Shown piece after piece: positions 1-6,851 of a DNA stretch of 10,318 nt. The position numbers and the translations under genes are program-made. The first letter of the stretch is position 1. Every line of letters starts with the position of its first letter. The notes beneath the pieces are model-generated. The model was not told where the DNA came from. It saw only the letters and a program-made list of their open reading frames with translations, and searched no databases. Source of the stretch: Deltaproteobacteria bacterium (lineage in GTDB: Bacteria; Myxococcota_A; Polyangia; JAAYKL01). Location: contig JAABTR010000023.1 of NCBI GenBank assembly GCA_011389755.1, forward strand, positions 1 through 10,318. Reading direction: 5' to 3'.

Positions 1-980
1 CGCTTCCCCGCCGCGGCGAGCTGCGGCCCCAGCGCGGCCAGCAGGGGCAAGTATCCGATGGCGGGCCAGTGGGGCTCGGCGACCTTGGACCACAGCCCCA
101 GGGCAAAGCCTCCGACGAGCCCAAAACTCGAAGCCGCCAAGAGAAGCTGCTCGAGGGGGCCGGCGAGCCTGCGGTCTCGCCAAAGCCGCCACCACGCCCA
201 GAACAAGAGCGGCAGCATCACCGGACCGACGTAGAGGAGCTGGCCTCCTGCGAGGGCGCCGAGGTTACGCAGCGACACGCCGGCTTCGCCCTGGGTCCAG
301 ACAAGCCTGTGGAGGGCCCCAGCCCATCCGTGCCGAAGGTTCCAGACGATGACCGGCGCGGTAAGAATCGCAACCACAAAGGCGGCGACCCACAGCGCCT
401 TGGTCTTGAAGATCCAGCGGTTCTTGCGGTGCAAAAGAACGACGAACGTCGCAGCCCCGAGCAGCGCGCCGGTGTGCTTCGCCAGAAAAGCGCCGCCGAG
501 CAGCGCGCCCAAGATGACCGCGCGCCACAGCGCCACCCGCTTTGTCCGCGCGGCATCTTCCATGACCCGGCCCAGCATCCAGATGTAGCTCGCCCAAAGC
601 GCCGCGCTGGGGGCGTCCGGGGTCGTCGCGACGAGACCTATTGTGAAAACCGGCGTGCCGAGCAGCGCCAAGGAGCTCCAGCCGGCAGCTCGGCGCCCGC
701 CCAGCTGCGCCGCGGTCAAGGCGACGAAGATCACCGTCACCGCCGAGCATATCATCGCGACGAGACGCACCGTCAGGACGCTCGTACCTCCCAGAGCCGT
801 GAAGAACGCCACCAGCCAGCCCACCAGCGGGGGATGGTCGAGGTAGGAAGCCGAGGGGTGTGCGCCGTAAGCCGCGTAGAGGGCCTCGGCATCGCCTAGC
901 CCCAACCTGGAGGAGGTGACCAGCCCGACGCCCCAGACGAACGCGATCACCGCCCAAGGGGCCCAGCCGAGCTTCTTCAC
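1..980 (-). CDS. GT39/PMT-family membrane glycosyltransferase, C-terminus cut by the window edge
   Basis: The frame is open from a GTG start at 980-978 to the window edge, giving 326 visible residues of a family usually near 450-550. I translated it by hand. It has many hydrophobic segments (about residues 8-22, 52-90, 101-118, 150-183, 195-212, 245-265 and 280-297). Family landmarks are GDAEALY at 29-35 (Asp30 is the likely catalytic acid), DHPPL at 48-52, TTPDAP at 119-124, LAKHTG at 166-171, PVIVWN at 209-214 and HWPA at 304-307. These fit PMT_2/GT39 enzymes, which transfer a sugar from an undecaprenyl- or dolichyl-phosphate carrier on the outer face of the inner membrane. The GTG overlaps the lpxB stop (GTGA), suggesting translational coupling. 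The acceptor is unknown; lipid A or LPS core, in the manner of ArnT or RgtA-C, is inferred from the neighbour only. Confidence 0.85.
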   Translation of the reverse strand, partial: MKKLGWAPWAVIAFVWGVGLVTSSRLGLGDAEALYAAYGAHPSASYLDHPPLVGWLVAFFTALGGTSVLTVRLVAMICSAVTVIFVALTAAQLGGRRAAGWSSLALLGTPVFTIGLVATTPDAPSAALWASYIWMLGRVMEDAARTKRVALWRAVILGALLGGAFLAKHTGALLGAATFVVLLHRKNRWIFKTKALWVAAFVVAILTAPVIVWNLRHGWAGALHRLVWTQGEAGVSLRNLGALAGGQLLYVGPVMLPLLFWAWWRLWRDRRLAGPLEQLLLAASSFGLVGGFALGLWSKVAEPHWPAIGYLPLLAALGPQLAAAGK

Positions 981-2107
981 GAAATCACCGCCTCTACCAT
1001 ATCCGCCACCCGCCCGGCGGCGCCGGCGGGGCCGAGGCGCTCGCGCACCTCCTCGAAGAGGCGCCCAAGCGACCGCGCGTGCTTCGGGCGCAAGAGGTTT
1101 TCCACATGGGCGACGATCGCCTCGGGGGTCACCTCGTCCTGGAGCAGCTCGGGCGCCACCGGCTCCCCGGCTATCCAGCTGGGCAAGGACACATACGGGA
1201 TCCGCACCAGCCGCCGGGCGATCTGCCACGACAGACGGTCGATTTTATAGACGGTCAAAAAGGGCGTCGAGGCCAGCGCGGCCTCGAGGGTTGCGGTCCC
1301 CGAGGCCACCACGGCCGCATCGCAGCGAGCGAGCAGATCGGCGCGGCGCAGCTCCGGCGGAGCCATGACGGCCGATGGGCCCAAGGCCCTCGTCGAGACG
1401 TCGGGGTGGGGCGCGAAGACGCACGTTATGCCCTTGCCCTCGAGGAGACTCGCCGCTCGCAGCATGGCGGGCGCCAGCCTCTCCACCTCGCCGGTGCGCG
1501 AGCCGGGCAAAAACGCCACCACCTTGCGGCCAGGGGGCAGCTCCATCGCGCGATCCGCCGCCTCGGCGCGCGCTGGGGGCTCGTCCAACAGGGGGTGACC
1601 CACGTAACGGGCCTCCACCCCGCGCGCCCGGAGCATCTCCTCCTCGAATGGCAAGACGCACGCCACGGCTTGGCAGCGCCGCCGCAAGAGATCCGCGCGC
1701 CGGGCCCGCCACGCCCAAAACTGCGGCGCGACATACTGAATCACAGCCACGCCGCCTGCGCCGAGGACGCGGGCCAGAGGCATGTTGAAGTCCGGAGCGT
1801 CCACCAAAAGCGCGGCACACGGCGCGTGCTCCCGCGCCGCAGCCCTCAATCCGAGCCAGGTCCGTCCCCAACCGAAAATCCGACGCCCGGCTTCCCCGGG
1901 ACCAACGGCGGCGAGATCCCGGACAGGGACGACGAGCTCGGCTCCGGCGCGCCGCATCCTTTCGGTCCCGGCCGCGATCACGCGCCGACCTCTACGGGCG
2001 AGGATCTCCACCACGGGGCACGCCGCCTGCTCTGCCGACGGTTCCAAGGCCACGACCAAGACGGTGCGAGCGCGCGGTTCGCTTTTTGCTTTCATCGGCG
2101 GGAACAT
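977..2107 (-). CDS. lpxB: Lipid A disaccharide synthase LpxB (signature motifs altered)
   Basis: 376 aa, a normal length for LpxB, the peripheral inner-membrane GT19 enzyme that joins UDP-diacylglucosamine and lipid X into the lipid A disaccharide. Landmarks are VDAPDFN at 102-108, QFWAWR at 129-134, YVGHPLLD at 168-175, LPGSRTGEVERL at 200-211, SGTATLEAAL at 269-278, and PYVSLPSWIAG followed by PELLQDE at 304-325. Two places differ from the usual sequence. The N-terminal GEASGD loop reads LEPSAE at 21-26, and the Asn of LPN reads Ser310. The last codon pair overlaps the GTG start of the GT39 gene. Start choice is uncertain: the ATG at 2107 has GAGGG only one base upstream, so the in-frame ATG at 2095 (372 aa) is a real alternative. 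Identity as LpxB is secure; full activity is likely but not certain given the substitutions. Confidence 0.93.
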   Translation of the reverse strand: MFPPMKAKSEPRARTVLVVALEPSAEQAACPVVEILARRGRRVIAAGTERMRRAGAELVVPVRDLAAVGPGEAGRRIFGWGRTWLGLRAAAREHAPCAALLVDAPDFNMPLARVLGAGGVAVIQYVAPQFWAWRARRADLLRRRCQAVACVLPFEEEMLRARGVEARYVGHPLLDEPPARAEAADRAMELPPGRKVVAFLPGSRTGEVERLAPAMLRAASLLEGKGITCVFAPHPDVSTRALGPSAVMAPPELRRADLLARCDAAVVASGTATLEAALASTPFLTVYKIDRLSWQIARRLVRIPYVSLPSWIAGEPVAPELLQDEVTPEAIVAHVENLLRPKHARSLGRLFEEVRERLGPAGAAGRVADMVEAVIS

Positions 2108-2123
2108 ACCCTCAATTTGGGAT

Positions 2124-2153
2124 TTGCCAAAGCCCAGGGGCGGGCGCTATCCT
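2124..2153 (+). promoter_or_regulatory. Candidate sigma-70 promoter for the DUF721/DciA-like gene
   Basis: TTGCCA at 2124-2129 (5 of 6 to consensus) and TATCCT at 2148-2153 (4 of 6) are separated by 18 bp, giving a predicted start near 2160 and a leader of about 33 nt. It lies in the 85-bp spacer between divergent lpxB and this gene. A short imperfect dyad, TTTGG/CCAAA with a 6-base gap, covers the -35 element. No comparably good promoter was found for lpxB. Pattern match only. Confidence 0.4.
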
Positions 2154-2192
2154 GCTTCGGCCTCCAAGGTTCAAGCGCCGCCAAGGAAGACG

Positions 2193-2681
2193 ATGATGCG
2201 AAAAAAAGCCAAGCGAAAAGGCTACCTCGAGCCCATGGCAGGAGATGTGCACAGCATCGTCAGGCGGCTCGCCAGAGGAGAGCCGGCCGTGCATCCCGAG
2301 CTGTGGGCGCGGTGGGGTGACATCGTGGGCCCGCAGCTGTGTCGGCGGTGCGTGCCTTTGTCGCTGCGGAACGGCCGCCTCCTCGTCGGGGTCTCCAGCT
2401 CGACCTGGCTCCACGAGCTGTCGTTTCTCATTCGAACCCTGATCGATCGATTCGCAGACGAGATAGGCCCGGGGGTCGTCAAGGACATACGCCTCATCAT
2501 CGAGCCCCACATCTTCGCCCGCAAATCAGCGCCGGGACGGGAGACTCCCCCGTCTTTCCAAGGCGCTCTCCCGGCAAATGTCAAAGAGGTCCTCGATGGA
2601 ATCTCAGACGAGGAGCTCAGACGAAGCGCCGAGAAAGCCTTCAGGGCAAATCTCGGAGCTCATGGGCAGGCAAATAAGTAA
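2193..2681 (+). CDS. DUF721 / DciA-like protein
   Basis: 162 aa from the ATG at 2193, with AAGGA at 2183-2187 upstream. The next codon, ATG at 2196, is equally possible and has better spacing. The N-terminus is strongly basic. The core reads LWARWGDIVGPQL at 38-49, then GRLLVGVSSSTWLHELSFL at 61-79 and VVKDIR at 95-100. This is the DUF721 pattern of Trp, IVG, a beta strand followed by SSxWxxEL, and a closing strand. The C-terminal ISDEELRRSAEKAF (137-150) resembles the helical tail seen in deltaproteobacterial members. DciA, the characterised DUF721 protein, helps load the replicative helicase DnaB in bacteria without DnaC/DnaI. That role here is inferred from the family, and many DUF721 proteins are untested. 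The gene is divergent from lpxB and ends 29 bp from the convergent coiled-coil gene, with no hairpin terminator visible between them. Confidence 0.85.
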   Translation: MMRKKAKRKGYLEPMAGDVHSIVRRLARGEPAVHPELWARWGDIVGPQLCRRCVPLSLRNGRLLVGVSSSTWLHELSFLIRTLIDRFADEIGPGVVKDIRLIIEPHIFARKSAPGRETPPSFQGALPANVKEVLDGISDEELRRSAEKAFRANLGAHGQANK

Positions 2682-2710
2682 AAAAAGCAAGGACCTACAA
2701 AGCTGAGACG

Positions 2711-4801
2711 TCACTCGTCGATGTCTTCGATCACCTCCTCGAACATCTCGTCCTCGTCGGCTTCCTCCTCTTGGACGACCCCTCCGAGATCGATCTCTGC
2801 CAGGAGCTGCGTCGTAATGATGTTAAGCGCTTCGCGCGCTTTGACGACGATTTCGCCATTGCGGGCCATGACGTCGGAGAGCTCCTCGAAATCGCTCTCC
2901 AGGGATGACAGCCTGTCCCTGGTCTGCTCCAGCTCTTCGGTCAGCCCCTCCGCCCGCGTGCGCTCCTCTTTGAGATCGTCCTCGGTGGATTCCAGCTGCA
3001 TCGACGTGCTCTTGAGCTCGCCCTGGGTGGTGCCGAGCTGCTCCCAGACCTGCTCCAGCTCCTTGGTCGCCTCCCCGAGCTCATCTTGGGTCCCCGAAAG
3101 ACGCGACTGGACGCCGCTGAGCTCTTCCCGCGTTCCGGCAAGCTCCGTCTCCACGCTCTGCTTTGCTTCCTCGAGGGACGCGACCGTCTCCTGGTGGGAT
3201 TGGAGCATCTCCGCGAGCCGCCCCTCGTAGTCCTGCTTCTGGCTTTGAAGTTGCTCCGCTCGCTCGAGCTCCGACTCGGCCAACGCCTCGTCTTTTTCGG
3301 TCTCCAGCTTGCTTTTTTCCGACGCGAGCTCTTCTTCGTGACGCAGCCGCTGCTGTGTCAGAGCCTCTTCCCGAACCCGATCGGCTTCGGCCTGCAGCTC
3401 TTCGAGGGCCTCTTCCCGCTTCTGATCGAGTTCGGCCTCCAGATTCCTCAGGGCTTCTGCGCGCTGCTGGTCCTTGTCTGTGGTGACCCCGGCTATCTCA
3501 TCATCTTTGGACGCGGTCAGCTCGGCCAGCGCGTCCTCTTTTTCACTGGCGAGCCTCTGGGCTTCTTCTCGTTTTTCTTCCAGAGTCGTTTCGAGCTCTT
3601 TCTCGGTGGCCAGGAGTTTTCCCTGTGTCCGCTCGACGCGCCCTTGGAGGTCGTCGGATTTTCGAGCGAGCAGGTCCTTGTCCGCGGTCAATGCCCGGAT
3701 GGTGTCTTCCTGCTCGTGGGCGCGGCGAGCCTGAGCGATGTTGCTCTCCTCGAGGTCGGCTTTTTGCCGCGCCAGCTCGTTTACCTTCTCTCGAGACTCG
3801 AGCAGCTGTTTCTCCCGCTTGTTGACCGCGTCCCGCAGATCGAGCAGCTCTCGGTCCTTTTTGTTGAGCGACTCACGCAGCTCGAGGAATTCCCGGCTCG
3901 ACACGCCTTCGCCTCCGCCGGAGGCCTTCGCGTCGGCCAGCTCCCTCTCGAGCTGGGAGATTTTGTCAATCAGGGCGTCGTTGCGATCGCTGAGCCCCCC
4001 GGCGTCTTGGGATTGCTCCGATTTTGTCGTGAGCGCTTGCTCCAGAGCGTCCTCGAGCTCCTCGACCCTCCTGCGCAGCGTCGCGGTCTCTTCGTCGGAG
4101 ACACCAGAGGCTTCTTGCACGGCCACTGGGACGGGAGAGGGCGCCGGAGTGGTGACCTTGGTCTCCGTCGGCTTCGGGGTCTTGCCTTCGTCGCCCAGCT
4201 CCAGCGCGGCGAAGGCCTCGTCGGTGAAGGCGTCGATTTCATTGTCGACCTCTTCATCCGCACCCGCGTTCTCTATCTCCATGACGTCCACGCCCATTTG
4301 GACGGAGACCTCATCCTCTCCGGCCTCCACCATCTCCACATCCTCGATCTCGAACTCATCATCATCGGCCGCAAAGGCTTCAGCCTCCGAGGATTCCTCG
4401 TTTTCCGGCTCAGCGTCGACCTCGCCATCTCCGAGAAACCGCCCCAGCACCTGACCGACCTGAGCGCCGTCGAAGGGTTTGTGGATGTATTCGTCCGCAC
4501 TTTTCTTAAGCTTCCGGTGCTTCGCAAAGGTCTCCTCCCCCGCTTCGGCAGAGGACAAGATGATGGGGATGGGGCTGAGCTTGGGGTTGCTGCGCAGTTT
4601 GTTGCAGATGGAAAAACCGCTGACCTTGGGCAGCTCCACGCACAGGTATATCAGATCCGGGTGCAACTCCGCCACCCGGTCGAGACCCTCGATTCCGTCG
4701 CTGACCGCCTCGAACCGCGCGCCCCGCGACTCGACCTGTTCCTTTAATAAATTCGCGTAGATGGGATCGGCCTCAAACGCGAGAACCTGCTTGCCCGTCA
4801 T
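2711..4801 (-). CDS. FrzS/AglZ-like protein: pseudo-receiver plus long coiled coil
   Basis: 696 aa from the ATG at 4801, chosen because AAGGAG lies six bases upstream and the receiver fold begins at once; the frame is open to an ATG at 4867, which would add 22 unlikely residues. Residues 4-120 form a response-regulator receiver with E10/D12 as the acidic pair, S83/S84 in the switch strand and K108-P109 near the end. The phospho-acceptor position in LIYLCVELP is Cys54, so this should be a pseudo-receiver. FAKHRKLKKSADEYIHKPF (92-110) closely recalls FrzS and AglZ of Myxococcus. A very acidic linker follows (about 115-210), then a Thr/Pro-rich stretch, then near-continuous Glu/Lys/Leu heptads (about 235-650) and an acidic tail. 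FrzS and AglZ are polar scaffolds for twitching and gliding motility. A motility or polarity role is inferred; the architecture is seen directly. Confidence 0.85.
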   Translation of the reverse strand: MTGKQVLAFEADPIYANLLKEQVESRGARFEAVSDGIEGLDRVAELHPDLIYLCVELPKVSGFSICNKLRSNPKLSPIPIILSSAEAGEETFAKHRKLKKSADEYIHKPFDGAQVGQVLGRFLGDGEVDAEPENEESSEAEAFAADDDEFEIEDVEMVEAGEDEVSVQMGVDVMEIENAGADEEVDNEIDAFTDEAFAALELGDEGKTPKPTETKVTTPAPSPVPVAVQEASGVSDEETATLRRRVEELEDALEQALTTKSEQSQDAGGLSDRNDALIDKISQLERELADAKASGGGEGVSSREFLELRESLNKKDRELLDLRDAVNKREKQLLESREKVNELARQKADLEESNIAQARRAHEQEDTIRALTADKDLLARKSDDLQGRVERTQGKLLATEKELETTLEEKREEAQRLASEKEDALAELTASKDDEIAGVTTDKDQQRAEALRNLEAELDQKREEALEELQAEADRVREEALTQQRLRHEEELASEKSKLETEKDEALAESELERAEQLQSQKQDYEGRLAEMLQSHQETVASLEEAKQSVETELAGTREELSGVQSRLSGTQDELGEATKELEQVWEQLGTTQGELKSTSMQLESTEDDLKEERTRAEGLTEELEQTRDRLSSLESDFEELSDVMARNGEIVVKAREALNIITTQLLAEIDLGGVVQEEEADEDEMFEEVIEDIDE

Positions 4802-4877
4802 TCGATTCTCCTTCATCGACTCTTCCGCTTCCAAAACGACTTCGCTTGAATCATTAGTGTCCTGCAAAAACTCATTA

Positions 4878-4907
4878 AGGCTAGGAGATCTCGCCCTTTT
4901 TTGTCAA
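4878..4907 (-). promoter_or_regulatory. Candidate sigma-70 promoter for the FrzS/AglZ-like gene
   Basis: Read on the minus strand, a perfect TTGACA (4907-4902) is followed after 18 bp by TAGCCT (4883-4878, 4 of 6 to consensus). This predicts a start near 4870 and a leader of about 70 nt to the ATG at 4801. It sits in an AT-rich patch within the 157-bp gap after the beta-barrel gene, so the coiled-coil gene can probably be expressed apart from the exbB operon. No terminator hairpin is visible in the gap, so read-through is also possible. Confidence 0.5.
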
Positions 4908-4958
4908 TTTTGCTCACTCAAATACCCTCCGCCTCCGCGTTTTCGAGCGATCAAACGG

Positions 4959-5666
4959 TCATAGGTGCAAAGAAATCACCCCTGAATAGGTTCGATAGAC
5001 CCCGAAGGCTCCGTCAAAGGACCCGTCGAACACGAAGCCGCCGACGGTGGCAGCGAAACCTATCGAGACATAGCGCACGACCGCGAAATCCAGCCGCGCG
5101 CCCATCTCGGCGCACAGCCCCCGTTCATCCACGGACGGCCCGACCTCCAGCTCCTTGGGCCGAAACGCGACGCCGCCGATTCGGGTGATGAAACCGAACT
5201 CGAAACGCCAAAACGGGAACCCATAGGCGACCTCAAACATCACCCGATTGAGCTTGACCTCGCCGCCCGCGTAAACCTTTTGCCCCGTCGCCCTCTTAAG
5301 CTCCGGGCTGTAGCGATAGGACTTCCAGTAGCCATCGAACCGCGGGCTCGACCAGGCGGCGTGCACCCCGAGCTTCAGCGCCTTGAGCCGCAGCCCCGCC
5401 GAGACACCGAAGGAGGCGCTGCCGCCTTCGTATCTCGAGCGCAGCCCCACATCGTCGGTATCGCCGTCAGCGCCAGCGGGATCGGGCGGCTCGGTCGAAG
5501 TGACGAAAGATTTTTTAATTTCAAGCGACTTGTAGTCGACGCCCACCCCGCCTATCCACGGCTCCACATACGCCCCCACCAAGGTGTCCGCCGGTGCGCG
5601 GCCGGGCAGCGCGAAGCACGCCCAAAGAAGCACAGAAGCGGCGGCGCAGATGGGCCCCGCGTTCAA
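4959..5666 (-). CDS. Predicted outer-membrane beta-barrel protein
   Basis: 235 aa, family not recognised. The start is TTG (5666-5664), overlapping the exbD-like stop as TTGA, with GGTGG/GGAG just upstream; a later GTG would cut into the signal peptide. Residues 1-26 look like a Sec signal peptide: a short N-region, a hydrophobic core containing ASVLLWACFAL, and a cleavage site after APA. The mature part alternates polar and hydrophobic residues in aromatic- and Gly-rich strands (for example ASFGVSAGLRL, KLGVHAAW, MFEVAYGFPFWRFEFGFITR and VSIGFAATVGGFVFDG). It ends YSGVISLHL, compatible with a barrel of roughly eight to ten strands. It has no periplasmic domain and no TonB-box or plug that I can see. 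As last gene of an exbB-exbD-barrel operon it is probably an outer-membrane partner or client of the channel; this is inferred. Confidence 0.75.
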   Translation of the reverse strand: MNAGPICAAASVLLWACFALPGRAPADTLVGAYVEPWIGGVGVDYKSLEIKKSFVTSTEPPDPAGADGDTDDVGLRSRYEGGSASFGVSAGLRLKALKLGVHAAWSSPRFDGYWKSYRYSPELKRATGQKVYAGGEVKLNRVMFEVAYGFPFWRFEFGFITRIGGVAFRPKELEVGPSVDERGLCAEMGARLDFAVVRYVSIGFAATVGGFVFDGSFDGAFGVYRTYSGVISLHL

Positions 5667-6085
5667 GGCTCCACCACCGACTGCCCTTCGATGGCGATGG
5701 CCAGCCGGCCGAACCCCACTTTTTTCGCAAGGTCCATCACCTCGACGACGCGCCCGTGGCGCGACGCTTTGTCGGCGCGGATCACCACCACGGAGTCTTC
5801 ATCCTGGGAGTACTCCGCCGACAAAAGCCCCTCGAGCTCCTCGAGGGTGACCCTGTCACTGCCGTAGAGGATCTCGCCGCCCTCCTTGATGGCGACGACG
5901 ATATCCTGCTGGTGCTTGGTCACCTGGTTGAGCGAGGCCTTCGGCAGACTGATGTCGATGTTCGGGTTCTTGACGTAGGTGGCCGTGAGCAAAAAGAAGA
6001 TGAGCAGCAAAAACACGATGTCCACAAGTGGCGTCACTTCGAGGACCACCGTGCCCCGAGCCCTGCGCTCGTTGTGGAAGTTCAT
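5663..6085 (-). CDS. exbD: ExbD/TolR-family biopolymer transport protein
   Basis: 140 aa, the usual length. A short basic cytoplasmic N-terminus is followed by one membrane segment (about 17-36) containing TPLVDIVFLLLIFFL. Asp22 is the conserved proton-carrying residue of ExbD/TolR/MotB-type subunits. The periplasmic domain carries the usual DISLPKA strand (44-50) and the pattern VVIRADKASRHGRVVEVMDLAKKVGFGRLAIA (100-131). It forms a proton-driven inner-membrane motor with the ExbB-like protein encoded just upstream. The start is firm: AAGGAGG lies four bases before the ATG, which overlaps the exbB stop as ATGA. The stop in turn overlaps the TTG start of the barrel gene. No TonB, TolA or TolB gene is in view, so it could serve TonB-type transport, Tol/Pal-type envelope work or an Agl-type motility motor. 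Confidence 0.93.
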   Translation of the reverse strand: MNFHNERRARGTVVLEVTPLVDIVFLLLIFFLLTATYVKNPNIDISLPKASLNQVTKHQQDIVVAIKEGGEILYGSDRVTLEELEGLLSAEYSQDEDSVVVIRADKASRHGRVVEVMDLAKKVGFGRLAIAIEGQSVVEP

Positions 6086-6732
6086 TCGTCCTCCTTGGAG
6101 TCCGGATGGCTCCTCAAGGGGTGCAGAACCTCCAGCAGAGACGCGGCGCCTTCCTCCAGCTTGAGGGCGTGCCGGTTCGCCCGAGACAAAAGATACCGGT
6201 ACCCGATAAACGCGACGATCGCCACGGAGAGCCCGGCGGCGGTAGTGATGAGGGCCTGCCAGATTCCGTTGGCCAGCTGGCCGGGATCCACCGCCCCCTC
6301 GCGCGAGGTCGCGACGACCTTCTGAAAGACCTGTATCATACCGGTGACCGTTCCGAGCAGCCCCATGAGCGGCTCGATGCTCGCGGTGGTCCCCAAGGCC
6401 TCGATGTAGCGCTCCATGCGGATGACCTCTCGGCGCCCGTGCTCCTCGAAGACCTCCTTGACGTCGTCGCGAGGCCGCCTGCGGGCGTCTATCCCGGCGA
6501 CGAGGAGCCTCCCGAGAGAGGTGTTGCTCTGCAAGCAGGTATCCCGCGCCGATTTGACATCCCCCGCGCGCACTTTCTCCAAGACACTGCTCGTCAGCCA
6601 CGACGGCGAGATACGTGACTCTTGAAGCGCCCACATGCGCTCTAGGAAAATCGCCAGTGCAAAAACCGACCCGATCCCGATTGGGACCATCAGCGGCCCT
6701 CCGCGAGCCAGAAAGTCAAATACCTCGCCCAT
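6082..6732 (-). CDS. exbB: MotA/TolQ/ExbB-family proton channel protein
   Basis: 216 aa from the ATG at 6732, preferred because GGAGGTG sits four bases upstream. An in-frame ATG at 6762 would add ten residues with a poorer ribosome site. There are three membrane segments: about 12-31 (after FLARGGPLMVPIG), 113-135 and 162-184. The family signature is PLMGLLGTVTGMIQVF at 121-136, with the matching GIWQALITTAAGLSVAI at 156-172; both line the channel in ExbB/TolQ. A large cytoplasmic loop lies between the first two segments and a charged tail follows the third. It should form a multimeric channel around ExbD-like dimers and turn proton flow into mechanical work at the envelope. It is first gene of the exbB-exbD-barrel operon and is transcribed divergently from the lipid A acyltransferase gene, 131 bp away. 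Confidence 0.93.
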   Translation of the reverse strand: MGEVFDFLARGGPLMVPIGIGSVFALAIFLERMWALQESRISPSWLTSSVLEKVRAGDVKSARDTCLQSNTSLGRLLVAGIDARRRPRDDVKEVFEEHGRREVIRMERYIEALGTTASIEPLMGLLGTVTGMIQVFQKVVATSREGAVDPGQLANGIWQALITTAAGLSVAIVAFIGYRYLLSRANRHALKLEEGAASLLEVLHPLRSHPDSKEDE

Positions 6733-6813
6733 TTCACCTCCGACAGCGGGCGGGCGCGTCATCCCGTCTCACCGTCGTCTTCAGTTCCGTTTTTTTGACG
6801 CTAGAGCTACCGT

Positions 6814-6842
6814 ATCGTTGCCAATGAATAACACCTTGTCAA
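6814..6842 (-). promoter_or_regulatory. Candidate promoter for the exbB operon
   Basis: A perfect minus-strand TTGACA at 6842-6837 is followed after 17 bp by AACGAT (6819-6814), which matches the -10 consensus at only 3 of 6 positions. It would give a leader of about 75 nt. The -35 lies inside the central part of the 24-bp dyad at 6828-6851. The -35 is convincing; the -10 is weak, so an activator or another sigma factor is possible. Confidence 0.35.
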
Positions 6843-6851
6843 ACGTGTTAT
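6828..6851. promoter_or_regulatory. 24-bp dyad, candidate operator shared by divergent operons
   Basis: ATAACAC (6828-6834) and GTGTTAT (6845-6851) form a perfect 7-bp inverted repeat around a 10-bp centre, in which two further pairs (TT/AA) also match. The left arm and centre cover the -35 of the exbB promoter candidate. The right arm overlaps the extended -10 of the acyltransferase gene. The spacing suits a dimeric helix-turn-helix regulator. The regulator is not in this window and no second copy of the dyad was noticed. Confidence 0.45.

Noticed and set aside
69..957. Open frames on both strands (276 and 230 codons) over the left-edge gene
   Set aside because: Both are highly charged and Arg-rich with no motifs. 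The frame starting at 980 on the minus strand gives a clean GT39 membrane protein.
2113..2135. TTTGG/CCAAA inverted repeat upstream of lpxB
   Set aside because: Only five pairs with a six-base gap; too weak to list as an operator by itself, so only mentioned with the promoter.
1079..2320. Plus-strand open frame of 413 codons opposite lpxB and crossing into the DUF721 gene
   Set aside because: Low-complexity Arg/Gly/His/Pro-rich translation typical of antisense in high-GC DNA; it overlaps two well-supported genes.
2682..2710. Bidirectional terminator between the convergent DUF721 and coiled-coil genes
   Set aside because: No GC-rich hairpin followed by a T run on either strand in the 29-bp gap.
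3086..4747. Long plus-strand open frame (553 codons) opposite the coiled-coil gene
   Set aside because: It is the antisense shadow of a Glu/Leu/Lys-rich coiled coil: GAG and CTC codons read backwards give Leu/Glu-rich sequence without stops. It has no family motifs, and the minus-strand gene has a clear ribosome site and receiver domain.
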